The notes beneath the pieces are model-generated. The model did not search any database and was not told the DNA's origin. It worked only from the letters and a program-made list of their open reading frames with translations. Below, piece by piece: positions 44,310 through 58,553 of a stretch of 64,000 nucleotides of DNA. Where the stretch lies: the NCBI RefSeq assembly GCF_006716745.1, contig NZ_VFPP01000001.1, positions 5,963,386 through 6,027,385 of the forward strand. The letters run 5' to 3'. Position 1 is the first letter of the stretch, and every line of letters starts with the position of its first letter. The position numbers and the translations under genes were made by a program. Source of the stretch: Saccharothrix saharensis. GTDB lineage: Bacteria; Actinomycetota; Actinomycetes; Mycobacteriales; Pseudonocardiaceae.

Positions 44310-45515
44310 ATGGCGGAAATCCTGGTGACCCCGCGGCGCGTCCCCCTCGACGCCGTGCTGGACGTGCGGGTGGTCGACCTACCGCCGGACGAGCGGGTGG
44401 TGGTGTCCGCGTCGACGGGCGACTGGTCGTCCGCCGCGGTCTTCCTGGCCGACGAGCGCGGCGTGGTGGACCTGACCCGGCACGCGCCCGTCGAGGGCGG
44501 CTACTCGGGCGTCGACCCGATGGGGTTGTTCTGGTCGATGACCCGGACGGGTGAGCCGGCGGGTCCGACGTTGCTCGAGGTCGTCGGGGTCGGCAAGGTG
44601 GAGCTGGACCGGCTGACCGTGCCCGACGGGGTGCGGCGGACCGAGGTGCGCGAGAACGGCCTGGTCGGCGTGCTGTTCGAGCCCGACGACGGTGAAGCGC
44701 ACCCCGGTGTGCTCGTGCTGGGCGGCTCCGAGGGCGGGCTGCACGAGCTGGACGCGGCGCTGCTCGCCGGGCACGGGTTCGCGGCGTTGGCGCTGGCCTA
44801 CTTCGGCGTGCCCGGTGTGCCGGACGACCTGGTCGAGGTCCCCTTGGAGTACGTCGGGACCGCGGTGGCGTGGCTGGGTGAGCGGGCGGGGGCCGTCGGC
44901 CTGGTCGGCGGGTCGCGCGGCGGGGAGCTGGCGTTGCTGGCCGGGTCGCTGTTCCCGCAGGTCAAGGCCGTGGTGAGCGTGGCGGGCAGCGGCGTGGTGA
45001 CGCAGTGCATCGGACCCGGCACTCGGTTGTTGCGGAAGCTGGAGCACGAGGGCGCGTCGTGGACGTGGCAGGGCAGGCCGCTGCCGTACCTGCCGTACTC
45101 GATCCCCGACGGGCTGCGCCGGCGGGTGGTGTCGGGCGAGCCGGTGGCGCTGACGTCGGCGTTCGACTTCTCCGACGGCATCCCGGAGGACACCGAGATC
45201 CCGGTCGAGCGGATCGCGGGCGGTGTGTTGCTGCTCTCACCCGGCCGGGACGAGTCGTGGCCGGCCGCGGAGCTGAGCGACGTCGCGTGGCGCCGGCTGA
45301 CGGAGCTCGGGCACGGGCACCGGCACGAACGGGTGGTGTACCCCGAGGCAGGACACCTGATCGCCGGGCCGCCGCACCGCCCGACGACGCAGGCGGTCGT
45401 GCCCGGGCCGGGCGTGACGTTCTCGATGGGCGGCACACCCGCCGCCACGGCCGCCGCCCGGGCCGACGCGTGGCGTCGGACCGTTGAGTTCTTGTCGGAC
45501 CAACTGGGCACCTAA
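44310..45515 (+). CDS. BAAT-like acyl-CoA thioesterase/hydrolase
   Basis: A 401-residue two-domain protein. Residues 1-130 form a beta-sandwich ([36 protein letters not shown]), as in bile-acid-CoA:amino-acid N-acyltransferases and acyl-CoA thioesterases. Residues 140-400 form an alpha/beta hydrolase with the elbow [11 protein letters not shown] and a late [13 protein letters not shown]is. The human enzymes use Cys or Ser at the elbow; this one has Ser. ATG 44310 is chosen over a longer open frame that overlaps prfA. It is inserted between prfA and prmC. Confidence 0.8.
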   Translation: MAEILVTPRRVPLDAVLDVRVVDLPPDERVVVSASTGDWSSAAVFLADERGVVDLTRHAPVEGGYSGVDPMGLFWSMTRTGEPAGPTLLEVVGVGKVELDRLTVPDGVRRTEVRENGLVGVLFEPDDGEAHPGVLVLGGSEGGLHELDAALLAGHGFAALALAYFGVPGVPDDLVEVPLEYVGTAVAWLGERAGAVGLVGGSRGGELALLAGSLFPQVKAVVSVAGSGVVTQCIGPGTRLLRKLEHEGASWTWQGRPLPYLPYSIPDGLRRRVVSGEPVALTSAFDFSDGIPEDTEIPVERIAGGVLLLSPGRDESWPAAELSDVAWRRLTELGHGHRHERVVYPEAGHLIAGPPHRPTTQAVVPGPGVTFSMGGTPAATAAARADAWRRTVEFLSDQLGT

Positions 45516-45525
45516 TGTGTCGGTC

Positions 45526-46911
45526 ATGAGCGCACACTTTGACGTCGTGGTCCTCGGTGCGGGGCCAGGCGGGTACGTCGCCGCGATCCGGGCGGCCCAG
45601 CTGGGGCTGAAGACGGCGGTCATCGAGGAGCGTTACTGGGGCGGGGTGTGCCTGAACGTGGGCTGCATCCCGTCGAAGGCGCTCCTGCGCAACGCGGAGC
45701 TCGCGCACCTGTTCACCCACGAGCAGAAGACCTACGGCATCCAGGTCGACGGCACGGTGAAGTTCGACTACGGCGTCGCCTTCGAGCGCAGCCGCAAGGT
45801 CGCGGACGGGCGCGTCAAGGGCGTGCACTTCCTGATGAAGAAGAACGGCATCACCGAGTACAACGGCTACGGCACGTTCCGGGACGCCAACACCATCGAG
45901 GTGAACGGCGAGACGGTCACGTTCGACCACGCCATCATCGCCGCGGGCGCGAAGACCCGACTCCTGCCGGGCACCGAGCTGTCCGACCGGGTGGTGACCT
46001 ACGAGGAGCAGATCCTGTCCAAGGAGCTGCCCGGCAGCATCGTCATCGCGGGCGCGGGTGCCATCGGCGTCGAGTTCGGCTACGTGCTGCACAACTACGG
46101 CGTGAAGGTCACCATCGTCGAGTTCCTCGACCGGGTGGTGCCGCTGGAGGACGCCGAGGTGTCGGCCGAGCTGGCCAAGCGCTACAAGCGCATGGGCATC
46201 GACGTCCGCACGTCCACCCGCGTCGAGTCCATCGACGACAGTGGCGAGAAGGTCCGCGTCACCGTGTCGAAGGACGGGCAGCAGGAGGTCCTGGAGGCCG
46301 ACAAGGTCATGCAGGCGATCGGCTTCCAGCCGCGGGTGGAGGGCTACGGCCTGGAGAACACCGGGGTCGGGCTGACCGAGCGCGGCGCCATCGCCGTCGA
46401 CAACCGGGGCCGCACCACCGTCCCGCACATCTTCGCGATCGGCGACGTGACCGCGAAGCTGATGCTGGCGCACGCGGCCGAGTCCATGGGCATCGTCGCG
46501 GCCGAGACCATCGCGGGCGCGGAGACCATGGAGCTGGACTTCCCGATGATCCCGCGCGCGACGTTCTGCCAGCCGCAGATCGCGTCGTTCGGCTGGACCG
46601 AGGCGCAGGCCCGGGAGAAGGGCTTCGACGTCCAGGTGGCGAAGTTCCCGTTCACCGCGAACGGCAAGGCGCACGGCCTCGCGGACCCGAACGGCTTCGT
46701 CAAGCTGATCAGCGACGCCAAGTACGGCGAGCTGCTCGGCGCGCACATGATCGGGCCGGACGTGACCGAGCTGCTGCCGGAGCTGACGCTGGCCCAGCAG
46801 TGGGACCTGACCGTGCACGAGGTGGCGCGCAACGTGCACGCGCACCCGACGTTGAGCGAGGCGGTCAAGGAAGCGGTCCACGGCCTGGCCGGCCACATGA
46901 TCAACTTCTGA
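45526..46911 (+). CDS. lpdA: Dihydrolipoyl dehydrogenase
   Basis: A 461-residue FAD disulfide oxidoreductase. [20 protein letters not shown] binds [19 protein letters not shown] is the redox disulfide, [13 protein letters not shown] binds NAD, and the C-terminal [10 protein letters not shown] supplies the catalytic His-Glu pair. It would reoxidise dihydrolipoamide of 2-oxo-acid dehydrogenase complexes. No E1 or E2 gene is nearby, so it probably serves complexes encoded elsewhere. Confidence 0.94.
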   Translation: MSAHFDVVVLGAGPGGYVAAIRAAQLGLKTAVIEERYWGGVCLNVGCIPSKALLRNAELAHLFTHEQKTYGIQVDGTVKFDYGVAFERSRKVADGRVKGVHFLMKKNGITEYNGYGTFRDANTIEVNGETVTFDHAIIAAGAKTRLLPGTELSDRVVTYEEQILSKELPGSIVIAGAGAIGVEFGYVLHNYGVKVTIVEFLDRVVPLEDAEVSAELAKRYKRMGIDVRTSTRVESIDDSGEKVRVTVSKDGQQEVLEADKVMQAIGFQPRVEGYGLENTGVGLTERGAIAVDNRGRTTVPHIFAIGDVTAKLMLAHAAESMGIVAAETIAGAETMELDFPMIPRATFCQPQIASFGWTEAQAREKGFDVQVAKFPFTANGKAHGLADPNGFVKLISDAKYGELLGAHMIGPDVTELLPELTLAQQWDLTVHEVARNVHAHPTLSEAVKEAVHGLAGHMINF

Positions 46912-46929
46912 TCCCCCTACCCTGATCCC

Positions 46930-47790
46930 ATGACCCGACACCCGTTGCGGCTGGCCATCATCGAAGCGGAACGCCTGCTGGCCGCGGCGGGTGTCGACAG
47001 TGCCCGCGTGGACGCCGAGCTGCTGGCCGCGCACGTGCTCGGCGTCGAGCGGTCCCGGTTGGCGCTGATCCCGCTGGTCGACCCGCCGGTGGTGGAGGCG
47101 CTGCACAAGGTCGTGCGCCAGCGCGCGACCCGCGTGCCGTTGCAGCACATCACCGGGCGGGCGCACCTGGGCGGGGTGGACCTGGAAGTGGGTCCGGGCG
47201 TGTTCATCCCGCGCCCGGAGACGGAGCTGGTGCTGGAGTGGGGTCTGTCCACTGTGGAGTCGGCGGACCCCGTCGTGGTCGACCTGTGCACGGGGTCCGG
47301 CGCGCTGGCCCTGGCGGCGGCGCACCGGCTGCCGCGCGCGACCGTGCACGCGGTCGAGCGCGATCCCTCGGCGCTGGCCTGGGCCCGGCGCAACGCGGAG
47401 GCCCGCGCGGCGGCCGGTGACACGCCGATCACGCTGCACGCGGGCGACGTGACGGCGCCGGACGTGCTGGCGGACCTGGACGGTCAGGTCGACCTGGTGC
47501 TGTGCAACCCGCCGTACGTGCCGGACGGGACCGAGGTGCAGCCCGAGGTCGCCGAGCACGACCCGCGGCACGCCGTGTTCGGCGGTGCGGACGGGCTGGA
47601 GGTGATCCGGCACGTGGTGGCGGTGGCCGCGCGGCTGCTCAAGCCCGGCGGGCACGTGGCGATCGAGCACGACGACAGCCACGGCAGCATCGTGCCCGCG
47701 CTGCTGTCCACCCGCCGCGTCCTGACCGACGTCGCCGACCACCGCGACCTGGCCTGGCGCCCCCGCTTCGCCACCGCCCGCCGGGTCTGA
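46930..47790 (+). CDS. prmC: Release factor glutamine methyltransferase
   Basis: A 286-residue SAM-dependent enzyme that methylates the Gln of the GGQ motif in release factors 1 and 2. The N-terminal helical domain (residues 1-75), the FIPRPETELVLEW entry, VVDLCTGSGALALAAA (SAM loop) and the NPPYVPDG catalytic motif are all present. Start ATG 46930, 18 bases after lpdA. Confidence 0.95.
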   Translation: MTRHPLRLAIIEAERLLAAAGVDSARVDAELLAAHVLGVERSRLALIPLVDPPVVEALHKVVRQRATRVPLQHITGRAHLGGVDLEVGPGVFIPRPETELVLEWGLSTVESADPVVVDLCTGSGALALAAAHRLPRATVHAVERDPSALAWARRNAEARAAAGDTPITLHAGDVTAPDVLADLDGQVDLVLCNPPYVPDGTEVQPEVAEHDPRHAVFGGADGLEVIRHVVAVAARLLKPGGHVAIEHDDSHGSIVPALLSTRRVLTDVADHRDLAWRPRFATARRV

Positions 47791-47856
47791 GCCGGGCGTT
47801 CCGCATTCGCCGGTCGGGCGATTCCCGAGCCGGTTCGCGCAGCGCGGTCAACGCTT

Positions 47857-48552
47857 TCACGGGCGCGCGTGGGTGACCAGCGCGGCCAACCTCGCACGCG
47901 TTTGCGGCCATTCTCCGACCGGGCCCGACGCGTACACCACGTATTCGATGCCGCCCGTTTCCCAGTAGGCCACGGCGGCCCGTTCGGTCACCCCGTCCGC
48001 CACCTGTTCGAAATCCCACCGCACCGCCGGGAAATCGCGGATCCGGTCACCGGTCAACGCCAACCTGGTGTGCCCGGGCTGCCGTTCCCGGTCGACCGCG
48101 GCGGCCGTGATCCGGTCCAGCAGGGACACCGTCGCGTCGGTGACGGGCGCTCCGCCGAGCCGCACCTCGCGGCGCGGGTTCGCCGGGTCGGTCGCCACGA
48201 GGGTCGTCGCCACCGTGCCCGCGGTGACCGCCCACCCGGCCGGGATCGCGGTCGTGAGGCCGCCGGGCGCCTCCACGCGCCGCAGGTCCGCGGGCAGTGC
48301 GGTGGTGGCGGTCGTCGTGGTGGTGGTCGCCGCCGGGGCGGGCGGTGCCGGCGGAACGGACGGCGTGGCGGTGCCGGTGGTCGTGGTGATCACCGGCGGC
48401 GTGACGGCCGCCGCCGCGGTCGGCGCGGGCGTCCGCCCGCCCAGCGCGAGGTACCCCGCCGCACCCGCCACCGCGACGTACGCGGCGGCGCAGCACAGCG
48501 CCAGCGGAACGGCGCCGATCGGGTTCCTGGGATTCACCGGACGCCTCGCCAT
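47857..48552 (-). CDS. Membrane-anchored secreted protein with Thr/Pro linker
   Basis: A 231-residue protein with one N-terminal hydrophobic helix (IGAVPLALCCAAAYVAVAGA), a low-complexity Thr/Pro/Ala linker (residues 45-90) and a C-terminal domain of about 140 residues (GGLTTAIPAGWAV, VRWDFEQVADGVTERAAVAYW). The domain recalls LpqN/PsbP-like lipoprotein folds, though no lipobox is clear. Function unknown; divergent from the next gene, with 50 bases between starts. Confidence 0.6.
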   Translation of the reverse strand: MARRPVNPRNPIGAVPLALCCAAAYVAVAGAAGYLALGGRTPAPTAAAAVTPPVITTTTGTATPSVPPAPPAPAATTTTTTATTALPADLRRVEAPGGLTTAIPAGWAVTAGTVATTLVATDPANPRREVRLGGAPVTDATVSLLDRITAAAVDRERQPGHTRLALTGDRIRDFPAVRWDFEQVADGVTERAAVAYWETGGIEYVVYASGPVGEWPQTRARLAALVTHARP

Positions 48553-48602
48553 CGGGATAATCTGGAGGTCAACGCTCCGCCGAGTAAATCGGAGAACCCG
48601 CG

Positions 48603-49250
48603 ATGGCTGTCAATGGCCCGAACGAGTGGAGCGAGCTGCGGGAATGGCTGCTGGCCCGCATCGTGCACGTCGACCTCACCGAATTCGCGGACCCCGACCG
48701 CGTGCGCCTGGCCCGGGCGCTGACCGCGGTGCTGTCGGCGTTGAACGCGGGCCGCGACGACGAGGCGCACCGGGCCGCCGCGGTGGTGCGCGGCGAACTG
48801 GAGCGCGGCGGCGCGCCCCGGGCGGACGACGTCCTGCGCACCCACCTGGCCATCGCGCTCGCGGCCCGCACGGCTGAGGTGCGCGTCGTCACCGAGGCCG
48901 GCGCGCTCGTCGTCGCCGACGCCCGCCAGTGGGCGGAGTGCCGCGCCCTGGCCGACGGGATCGAAGCGCTCAGCCCGCACCCCGAGCTGCTCGGGTTCGC
49001 CGCCGACCTGCGTCGACGCCTGGACGGCGCGCGGCGGTGGCGCTGGGTGGAGCCCGACGTGGTCACGGCGTCGGTGGTCGGGCTCGCGGTGCTGGTGCTG
49101 CCGTTCGTCGGCGGCGCGATCGGCGACCCGGCGGTCACCGCGGCCGGCGTGCTGGTCGGCGGGGCACTGGTCTTCGGCTTCGTGGTCGCGCACCGGAAGC
49201 GCCAGTGGTCGGTGGACGCGGGGGCCGCGGTCGGCCGCGGTCGGGTGTGA
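48603..49250 (+). CDS. Hypothetical membrane protein with helical N-terminus
   Basis: A 215-residue protein with a soluble helical part (residues 1-145: HVDLTEFADPDRVRLARALT, AALAARTAEVRVV-like repeats of Ala-rich helix) and two C-terminal membrane helices (VVTASVVGLAVLVLPFVGG and AVTAAGVLVGGALVFGFVVA). No family recognised. Start ATG 48603. It sits between prmC and tsaC, which are commonly adjacent. Confidence 0.6.
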   Translation: MAVNGPNEWSELREWLLARIVHVDLTEFADPDRVRLARALTAVLSALNAGRDDEAHRAAAVVRGELERGGAPRADDVLRTHLAIALAARTAEVRVVTEAGALVVADARQWAECRALADGIEALSPHPELLGFAADLRRRLDGARRWRWVEPDVVTASVVGLAVLVLPFVGGAIGDPAVTAAGVLVGGALVFGFVVAHRKRQWSVDAGAAVGRGRV

Positions 49251-49293
49251 CCTCCACCGCTGCGGCTTTCCGCGCTGTGCTTGGATCAGCGGG

Positions 49294-49944
49294 GTGAGCA
49301 CAATCTACGATTGTGGCGTTCCGGCGGATCGGGAGGCAGGGCTCGCCGCCGCCGCGGGTGCGGTCCGGTCCGGTCGCCTGGTCGTCCTCCCCACCGACAC
49401 GGTCTACGGCATCGGCTGCGACGCGTTCGACGCGTCCGCCGTGCGCGCCCTGCTCGAAGCCAAGGGCCGCGGACCGGACATGCCCGTCCCGGTGCTGGTG
49501 GGGTCGTGGACCACGATCGACGGCCTGGTCCTCGGCGTCCCCCGGCAGGCGCGGGCGCTCATCGAGGCGTTCTGGCCCGGCGGGCTGTCCCTGGTGCTCC
49601 ACCACGCGCCGTCGCTGGCCTGGGATCTCGGTCACACGCGCGGCACCGTGATGCTGCGGATGCCGCTGCACCCCGTCGCCCTGGAGCTGCTGCGCGACGT
49701 CGGCCCGATGGCGGTCTCCAGCGCCAACAAGTCCGGGTTCGCACCCGCCGGCACCGCCCAGGAGGCCTGGGACCAGCTCGGCGAGGAGGTCGGCGTCTAC
49801 CTGGACGGCGGCCCGGCGGCCGACAACACCGCCTCCACCATCGTCGACCTGACCGGTCCGGACGCCGTGGTGCTGCGCGAGGGCGCGGTGCCGGTGGCCG
49901 AGGTGTCCGAGGCGCTGGGCGTCGAAGTCGAGGTCGCGCGCTAG
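49294..49944 (+). CDS. tsaC: L-threonylcarbamoyladenylate synthase
   Basis: A 216-residue Sua5/YciO/YrdC-domain protein that makes threonylcarbamoyl-AMP for the t6A37 modification of ANN-decoding tRNAs. VVLPTDTVYGIGCDAF, FWPGGLSLVL and AVSSANKSGFAP are the substrate-binding motifs. It lacks the extra C-terminal Sua5 domain, so it is the short form. GTG start. Confidence 0.93.
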   Translation: MSTIYDCGVPADREAGLAAAAGAVRSGRLVVLPTDTVYGIGCDAFDASAVRALLEAKGRGPDMPVPVLVGSWTTIDGLVLGVPRQARALIEAFWPGGLSLVLHHAPSLAWDLGHTRGTVMLRMPLHPVALELLRDVGPMAVSSANKSGFAPAGTAQEAWDQLGEEVGVYLDGGPAADNTASTIVDLTGPDAVVLREGAVPVAEVSEALGVEVEVAR

Positions 49945-50039
49945 TGGATCTTGCCGGTCGGAGTAGCGTGGTGGTCCCGTCGCACGAACCACCCGTTCAA
50001 CGTCCACCCGACACCCCATCGCCGAGGGGCTAGCCTGCC

Positions 50040-51200
50040 GTGGGCCAGTTGCCTGCCGTGTCCAACGTCCTCCCCGTCCGGGAGTACCTGCTCGTCGCGC
50101 TGACCGCCGCGGTCGTGACGTTCCTGCTCGTCGGCCTGGTGCGCGCGTTGGCGTTCCGGATCGGCGCGGTCGCCTACCCCCGGCAACGGGACGTGCACGT
50201 CCAACCCATGCCGCGGATGGGCGGCCTCGCCATGTACGGCGGGGTGCTCGGCGGCATGCTGCTGGCGCACCAGCTACCGGTGCTGCGCTCGGCGTTCGAC
50301 TTCTCCTACGACCCGTACGCGGTGATCGTGGGCGGCGGCGTGATCGTCCTCGTGGGCGTGCTGGACGACCGGTTCGAACTGGACTCCCTGACGAAACTCG
50401 CGGGGCAGGTCACCGCGGCGGGCATCCTGGTGCTGTTCGGCCTGCAGTGGCTGCTGTTCTGGGTGCCGTGGGGCGACGACGGCGAGGGCACCGGCTCGCT
50501 GCTCTCGCTGGACCAGAACCAGGGCGCGATCCTGAGCGTGCTGCTGGCCGTGACCATGGTCAACGCGATGAACTTCGTGGACGGCCTGGACGGCCTCGCG
50601 GCGGGCATCGGGCTCATCGCCGCCGCCGCCACCTGCGTGTTCTCCATCGGGCTGCTGGCCAACAACGGCGGCGACGTCGGCGCGTACCCGCCCGCGCTGA
50701 TCGCGGCCACGCTGGCGGGCGCGTGCCTGGGCTTCCTGCCGCACAACTTCAACCCGGCGCGGATCTTCATGGGCGACTCCGGGTCGATGCTGATCGGGCT
50801 GATGCTCGCGGCGGCCACGATCTCGGCCTCCGGCAAGATCAACTACGAGTCGGTGCGGGCCACCGACGTCCTCGGCCTGCTCTCGCCGCTGGTCGTGGTG
50901 GCCGCGGTGCTGTTCGTGCCGATGCTGGACCTGCTGATGGCCGTGGTGCGGCGGACCAGGCGGGGCGAGAGCCCGTTCTCCGCGGACAAGATGCACCTGC
51001 ACCACCGGCTGCTGGAGATCGGCCACTCCCAGCGCCGCGCGGTGCTGTTGATCTACTTGTGGGCCGGTGTGCTGGCCTTCGGCGCGGTGGCGCTGACGCT
51101 GTTCGACGTCGTGGTCGTGGTCTGGTGCCTGGCGATCGGACTCGTTCTCGCGCTGTTGGTCTCCGCGATACCCAGACTTCGCGAAGTGCGCCGCACTTGA
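50040..51200 (+). CDS. wecA: Polyprenyl-phosphate GlcNAc-1-phosphate transferase (WecA/MraY family)
   Basis: A 386-residue, eleven-helix membrane enzyme that links a sugar-1-phosphate to undecaprenyl (or decaprenyl) phosphate at the start of cell-wall polymer synthesis. Conserved cytoplasmic loops: VHVQPMPRMGGLAM, VGVLDDRFELDSLTK (DDxxD-like), NFVDGLDGLAAG and RIFMGDSGSMLIG, and the His-rich DKMHLHHRLLEIGHSQ typical of WecA/TagO. Position before the ATP synthase operon matches other actinobacteria. GTG start. Confidence 0.92.
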   Translation: MGQLPAVSNVLPVREYLLVALTAAVVTFLLVGLVRALAFRIGAVAYPRQRDVHVQPMPRMGGLAMYGGVLGGMLLAHQLPVLRSAFDFSYDPYAVIVGGGVIVLVGVLDDRFELDSLTKLAGQVTAAGILVLFGLQWLLFWVPWGDDGEGTGSLLSLDQNQGAILSVLLAVTMVNAMNFVDGLDGLAAGIGLIAAAATCVFSIGLLANNGGDVGAYPPALIAATLAGACLGFLPHNFNPARIFMGDSGSMLIGLMLAAATISASGKINYESVRATDVLGLLSPLVVVAAVLFVPMLDLLMAVVRRTRRGESPFSADKMHLHHRLLEIGHSQRRAVLLIYLWAGVLAFGAVALTLFDVVVVVWCLAIGLVLALLVSAIPRLREVRRT

Positions 51201-51281
51201 CCCCCGATGGTGGGGTGAGCATCAAGACCTCTTTACACTCGGTCCCGAAGGGTGGACAGTGCCCGACCGTTTGGGGGTGAC

Positions 51282-51731
51282 ATGAGCTCTCCGGAGAAGA
51301 CGGAGTGGACGCACGAGGCCGTCGTGCGGCGACTCGCGGGTGAGATGTACCGCAGCGCGTTGTGGGCGGCACTCGGGACCGTGGTCGCGGGCGCGATCCT
51401 GTGGACCGTGCTGGCCGGCGTCCCCGGGCTGGTCGCGGCCCTGATCGGTGGCGCCATCGCGTGCCTGTCGTCGGCCGGGACGCTGCTGCTCATGCACCGC
51501 ACCGCCGCGATGCCGCTGCAGGTGATCATGGTGGCGGCGTTCGCCGGGTTCCTGGGCAAGCTCATCCTGCTGATCGCGGTGATGCTGCTCGTGCGCCAGT
51601 TCCCCGTGCTGCACACCAACGCGCTCGCGTTGACCATGGCCGCGACCATCCTGGTCGCCACCGCCATGGAGGTGCGCGCCTCCAAGCGCAGTCGCAGTCA
51701 GATCGTCATCCCGACCCCTGGGAACACCTGA
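51282..51731 (+). CDS. ATP synthase accessory protein, AtpI-like
   Basis: A 149-residue, four-helix membrane protein (LWAALGTVVAGAILWTVLAG, MVAAFAGFLGKLILLIAVML) directly before atpB, the place of the AtpI-type assembly or cation-handling protein. ATG 51282 is favoured over a longer GTG-type frame. Sequence conservation is low in this family, so the assignment rests on topology and place. Confidence 0.75.
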   Translation: MSSPEKTEWTHEAVVRRLAGEMYRSALWAALGTVVAGAILWTVLAGVPGLVAALIGGAIACLSSAGTLLLMHRTAAMPLQVIMVAAFAGFLGKLILLIAVMLLVRQFPVLHTNALALTMAATILVATAMEVRASKRSRSQIVIPTPGNT

Positions 51732-51883
51732 TCTACCGGCTGGTACGGTGCGCGCAGGACGGGACACCCAGGTAGGTGGGGTGCCTCTCGCGGGCGCTTG
51801 CGGTCCGTAAGGTACGTTAAGTCCCGATCGTGACGATTCCCCCGGCGGAGTGAACGCCGGCCGGGAGAACCGGAAGGAACACA

Positions 51884-52985
<1,102 letters not shown>

Positions 52986-53016
52986 GCACCCGTTCATCGC
53001 ATAAGAGAGGTTTGTG

Positions 53017-53568
53017 ATGAAAACCCTCATCGTGGCGGCGGCGGAGGGAGAACCGATCAACCCGGTTCTCCCGCACACTTCCGAGATCATCATCGGCCTG
53101 ATCGCGTTCCTGCTGCTCTTGTTCGTCATCAAGAAGTTCGTCTCGCCGAAGTTCGAGGCGGTCTACGCGGAACGCGCCGCCAAGATCGAGGGCGGGATCG
53201 AGAAGGCCGAGCAGGCGCAGGCGCAGGCGCAGGCCACGCTGGAGCAGTACAAGGCCCAGCTCGCCGAGGCACGTGCCGAGGCGGCCCGCATCCGCGACGA
53301 CGCCCGCATCGAGGGCGAGCAGATCATCAGCGAGCTGCGCGCCAAGGCGCAGGAGGAGTCCGCGCGGATCGTCGCGCAGGGGCAGACCCAGCTCGAGACG
53401 CAGCGCGCGCAGATCGTCGCGGAGCTGCGCGGCGAGTTGGGCCGACTGGCCATCGACCTGGCTGACCGGGTCGTCGGCGAGTCGCTGGAGGACGAGGTGC
53501 GCCGTCGGGGCACCGTCGACCGGTTCCTCTCCGAGCTCGACGGCACGTCGGCTCCGGCCGCCAAGTGA
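53017..53568 (+). CDS. atpF: ATP synthase F0 subunit b
   Basis: A 183-residue stator subunit: one membrane helix ([19 protein letters not shown]) and a long Ala/Glu/Gln/Arg coiled coil. ATG 53017 has AGAGAGG six bases upstream; a GTG three bases earlier is in frame but too close to it. Unlike mycobacteria, b and delta are separate genes. Confidence 0.94.
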   Translation: MKTLIVAAAEGEPINPVLPHTSEIIIGLIAFLLLLFVIKKFVSPKFEAVYAERAAKIEGGIEKAEQAQAQAQATLEQYKAQLAEARAEAARIRDDARIEGEQIISELRAKAQEESARIVAQGQTQLETQRAQIVAELRGELGRLAIDLADRVVGESLEDEVRRRGTVDRFLSELDGTSAPAAK

Positions 53569-53578
53569 GGGAACGCCG

Positions 53579-54415
53579 ATGACGCTGCACGCCGCTAGCC
53601 GTGACGCCCTGGCCGCCGCCGAGCTGCGGTTGCTCGAGGTCGTGGACGGCACGACCGGCCCCACCGCCAGCGAGTCCCTGGGCAAGCTGGGCGAGGAGCT
53701 GTTCGCGGTCGTCAGCCTGCTGTCGGCGCAGCCCGCGCTGCGTCGGGCGCTGGCCGACAACTCCTCGGACCCCGCGTCCCGGGAACAGCTGCTGCACGGT
53801 CTGCTCGCCGGCAAGGTCGGCGACGTGACGGTGCAGGTGCTGGCCACGGTCGTCACCGCGCGCTGGTCCAGCCCGCGCGAGCTGGTCGACGGCATCGAGT
53901 CGCTGGCCCGCACCACGCTGCTGGTGCGGGCGGAGAGGGACGGCAAGCTCGACTCCGTCGAGGACGAGCTGTTCCGGCTCGGCCGCATCATCGCGGGCAA
54001 CCACGAGCTGGAGCTGGCGCTGTCCGACCCGGCGGCCGAGCCCGCGGGCAAGGTCGCGCTGGTCGACAGCCTCGTGGCGGGCAAGGTCGACGGGACCACC
54101 AAGACCCTGGTGGACCAGCTCGTCCGCGAGCCCCGGGGCCAGGGCGTCGTCAACGGCCTGGGCGAACTCGCGTCGCTCGCGGCCAAGCGCCGGGAACGTT
54201 CCGTCGCCTACGTCCGTTCCGCCGTCGAGCTCGACGCGGCGCAGCAGGAGCGCCTCGAGGCCACGCTGACCCGGATCTACTCCCGGCCGATCGCGCTGCA
54301 CGTGGAGGTCGACCCGACGCTGCGCGGCGGCCTGCTGATCAAGATCGGCGACGAAGTCATCGACGGAAGCGTGGCGGGTCGGTTGGCGTCCCTGCGCCGC
54401 GACCTCGCCGGCTGA
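53579..54415 (+). CDS. atpH: ATP synthase F1 subunit delta
   Basis: A 278-residue stator subunit, about 100 residues longer than the E. coli protein, as usual in actinobacteria. The C-terminal part ([38 protein letters not shown]) is the conserved delta signature. ATG 53579 is 11 bases after atpF. Confidence 0.94.
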   Translation: MTLHAASRDALAAAELRLLEVVDGTTGPTASESLGKLGEELFAVVSLLSAQPALRRALADNSSDPASREQLLHGLLAGKVGDVTVQVLATVVTARWSSPRELVDGIESLARTTLLVRAERDGKLDSVEDELFRLGRIIAGNHELELALSDPAAEPAGKVALVDSLVAGKVDGTTKTLVDQLVREPRGQGVVNGLGELASLAAKRRERSVAYVRSAVELDAAQQERLEATLTRIYSRPIALHVEVDPTLRGGLLIKIGDEVIDGSVAGRLASLRRDLAG

Positions 54416-54476
54416 CCGAACCGGAACCGCGGCCCACAAGCCCCTTTCCCGAAAACGAAGTGAGAGCAGGAACGAC

Positions 54477-56126
54477 ATGGCGGAGCTGACGATCTCGTCG
54501 GACGAGATCCGCAGTGCGATCGAGAAGTACGTCTCGACCTACTCCCCGGAAGTCAGCCGGGAAGAGGTCGGCGTCGTCGCGGAGACCTACGACGGCATCG
54601 CCATCGTCGAGGGTCTGCCCGGCACCATGACCAACGAGCTGCTGGAGTTCCCCGGCGGCGTGCTCGGCGTGGCCCTGAACCTGGAAGTCCGCCAGATCGG
54701 CGCGGTCATCCTGGGCGACTTCGACAAGATCGAAGAAGGCCAGGAGGTCAAGCGGACCGGCCAGGTGCTCTCCGTGCCGGTGGGCGACGGCTTCCTCGGC
54801 CGCGTGGTGAACCCGCTCGGCCAGCCGATCGACGGCCTCGGCGACATCGTGGCCGACGACAACCGCGCGCTGGAGCTGCAGGCCGCGACCGTGCTGCAGC
54901 GGCAGCCCGTGAGCGAGCCGATGCAGACCGGCATCAAGGCCATCGACTCGATGACCCCCATCGGCCGCGGCCAGCGCCAGCTGATCATCGGCGACCGCAA
55001 GACCGGCAAGACCGCGGTCTGCATCGACACGATCATCAACCAGAAGAAGGCCTGGGAGTCGGGTGACCCGACGCAGCAGGTCCGCTGCGTCTACGTCGCC
55101 ATCGGCCAGAAGGGCTCCACCATCGCGGGCGTCAAGGCCGCGCTGGAGGAGGCGGGCGCGCTGGAGTACACCACCATCGTCGCCGCCCCCGCGTCCGACT
55201 CGGCCGGCTTCAAGTGGCTCGCGCCCTACACCGGCTCGGCCATCGGCCAGCACTGGATGTACCAGGGCAAGCACGTCCTGATCATCTTCGACGACCTGAC
55301 CAAGCAGGCGGAGGCGTACCGCGCCATCTCGCTGCTGCTGCGCCGCCCGCCGGGCCGCGAGGCGTACCCGGGCGACGTCTTCTACTTGCACTCGCGCCTG
55401 CTGGAGCGCTGCGCGAAGCTGTCCGACGAGATGGGCGGCGGCTCGATGACCGGCCTGCCGATCATCGAGACCAAGGCGAACGACGTGTCGGCGTACATCC
55501 CGACCAACGTCATCTCGATCACCGACGGCCAGTGCTTCCTCGAGTCCGACCTGTTCAACGCCGGTGTGCGCCCGGCCGTCAACGTGGGTATCTCGGTCTC
55601 CCGCGTCGGTGGCGCCGCGCAGACCAAGGCGATGAAGACGGTCGCCGGCTCGCTGCGCCTGGACCTGTCGCAGTTCCGCGAGCTGGAGGCGTTCTCCGCC
55701 TTCGCCTCGGACCTCGACGCCGCCTCGCGCGCCCAGCTGGACCGCGGCGCCCGCCTGGTCGAGCTGCTCAAGCAGGGCCAGTACTCGCCGGTGCCGATGG
55801 AGGAGCAGGTCGTCTCCATCTACCTCGGCACGAACGGGCACTACGACGACATCCCGGTGGGCGACGTCCGCCGCTTCGAGTCGGAGTTCCTGGACCACGT
55901 GCGGCGCAGCCACGAGGTGATCCTGTCCGACATCCGCGAGTCCAAGAAGTTGTCGGACGACGCGGAGAAGGGCATCGTGGACGCCGTCAACGCGTTCAAG
56001 CAGCAGTTCACCGCATCCGGCGGCGCGACCACCGTGGTCAACGAGGCGCCCGCCGACGCGATGGACGCCGACAAGGTCGGGCAGGAGTCGGTGAAGGTCA
56101 ACCGGCCCGCTCCGACCGAGAAGTGA
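54477..56126 (+). CDS. atpA: ATP synthase F1 subunit alpha
   Basis: A 549-residue regulatory nucleotide-binding subunit. The Walker A region is [18 protein letters not shown], and the Arg finger lies in the [16 protein letters not shown] region. The C-terminal 45 residues ([17 protein letters not shown]...) are an actinobacterial extension of the type implicated in suppressing ATP hydrolysis in mycobacteria. ATG preceded by GAGAGCAGGAA. Confidence 0.97.
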   Translation: MAELTISSDEIRSAIEKYVSTYSPEVSREEVGVVAETYDGIAIVEGLPGTMTNELLEFPGGVLGVALNLEVRQIGAVILGDFDKIEEGQEVKRTGQVLSVPVGDGFLGRVVNPLGQPIDGLGDIVADDNRALELQAATVLQRQPVSEPMQTGIKAIDSMTPIGRGQRQLIIGDRKTGKTAVCIDTIINQKKAWESGDPTQQVRCVYVAIGQKGSTIAGVKAALEEAGALEYTTIVAAPASDSAGFKWLAPYTGSAIGQHWMYQGKHVLIIFDDLTKQAEAYRAISLLLRRPPGREAYPGDVFYLHSRLLERCAKLSDEMGGGSMTGLPIIETKANDVSAYIPTNVISITDGQCFLESDLFNAGVRPAVNVGISVSRVGGAAQTKAMKTVAGSLRLDLSQFRELEAFSAFASDLDAASRAQLDRGARLVELLKQGQYSPVPMEEQVVSIYLGTNGHYDDIPVGDVRRFESEFLDHVRRSHEVILSDIRESKKLSDDAEKGIVDAVNAFKQQFTASGGATTVVNEAPADAMDADKVGQESVKVNRPAPTEK

Positions 56127-56133
56127 CGTAGGC

Positions 56134-58498
<2,365 letters not shown>

Positions 58499-58511
58499 GT
58501 CGGACCTGCTG

Positions 58512-58549
58512 CCGAAGGGCCGTTCCCCTGGTGGGGGACGGCCCTTCGG
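58512..58549. terminator. Strong terminator after atpD
   Basis: CCGAAGGGCCGTTCCCC (58512-58528) pairs with GGGGACGGCCCTTCGG (58534-58549) with a single bulged base. It lies 13 bases past the atpD stop and ends 5 bases before the stop of the convergent IclR gene. Confidence 0.8.
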
Positions 58550-58553
58550 GCAT

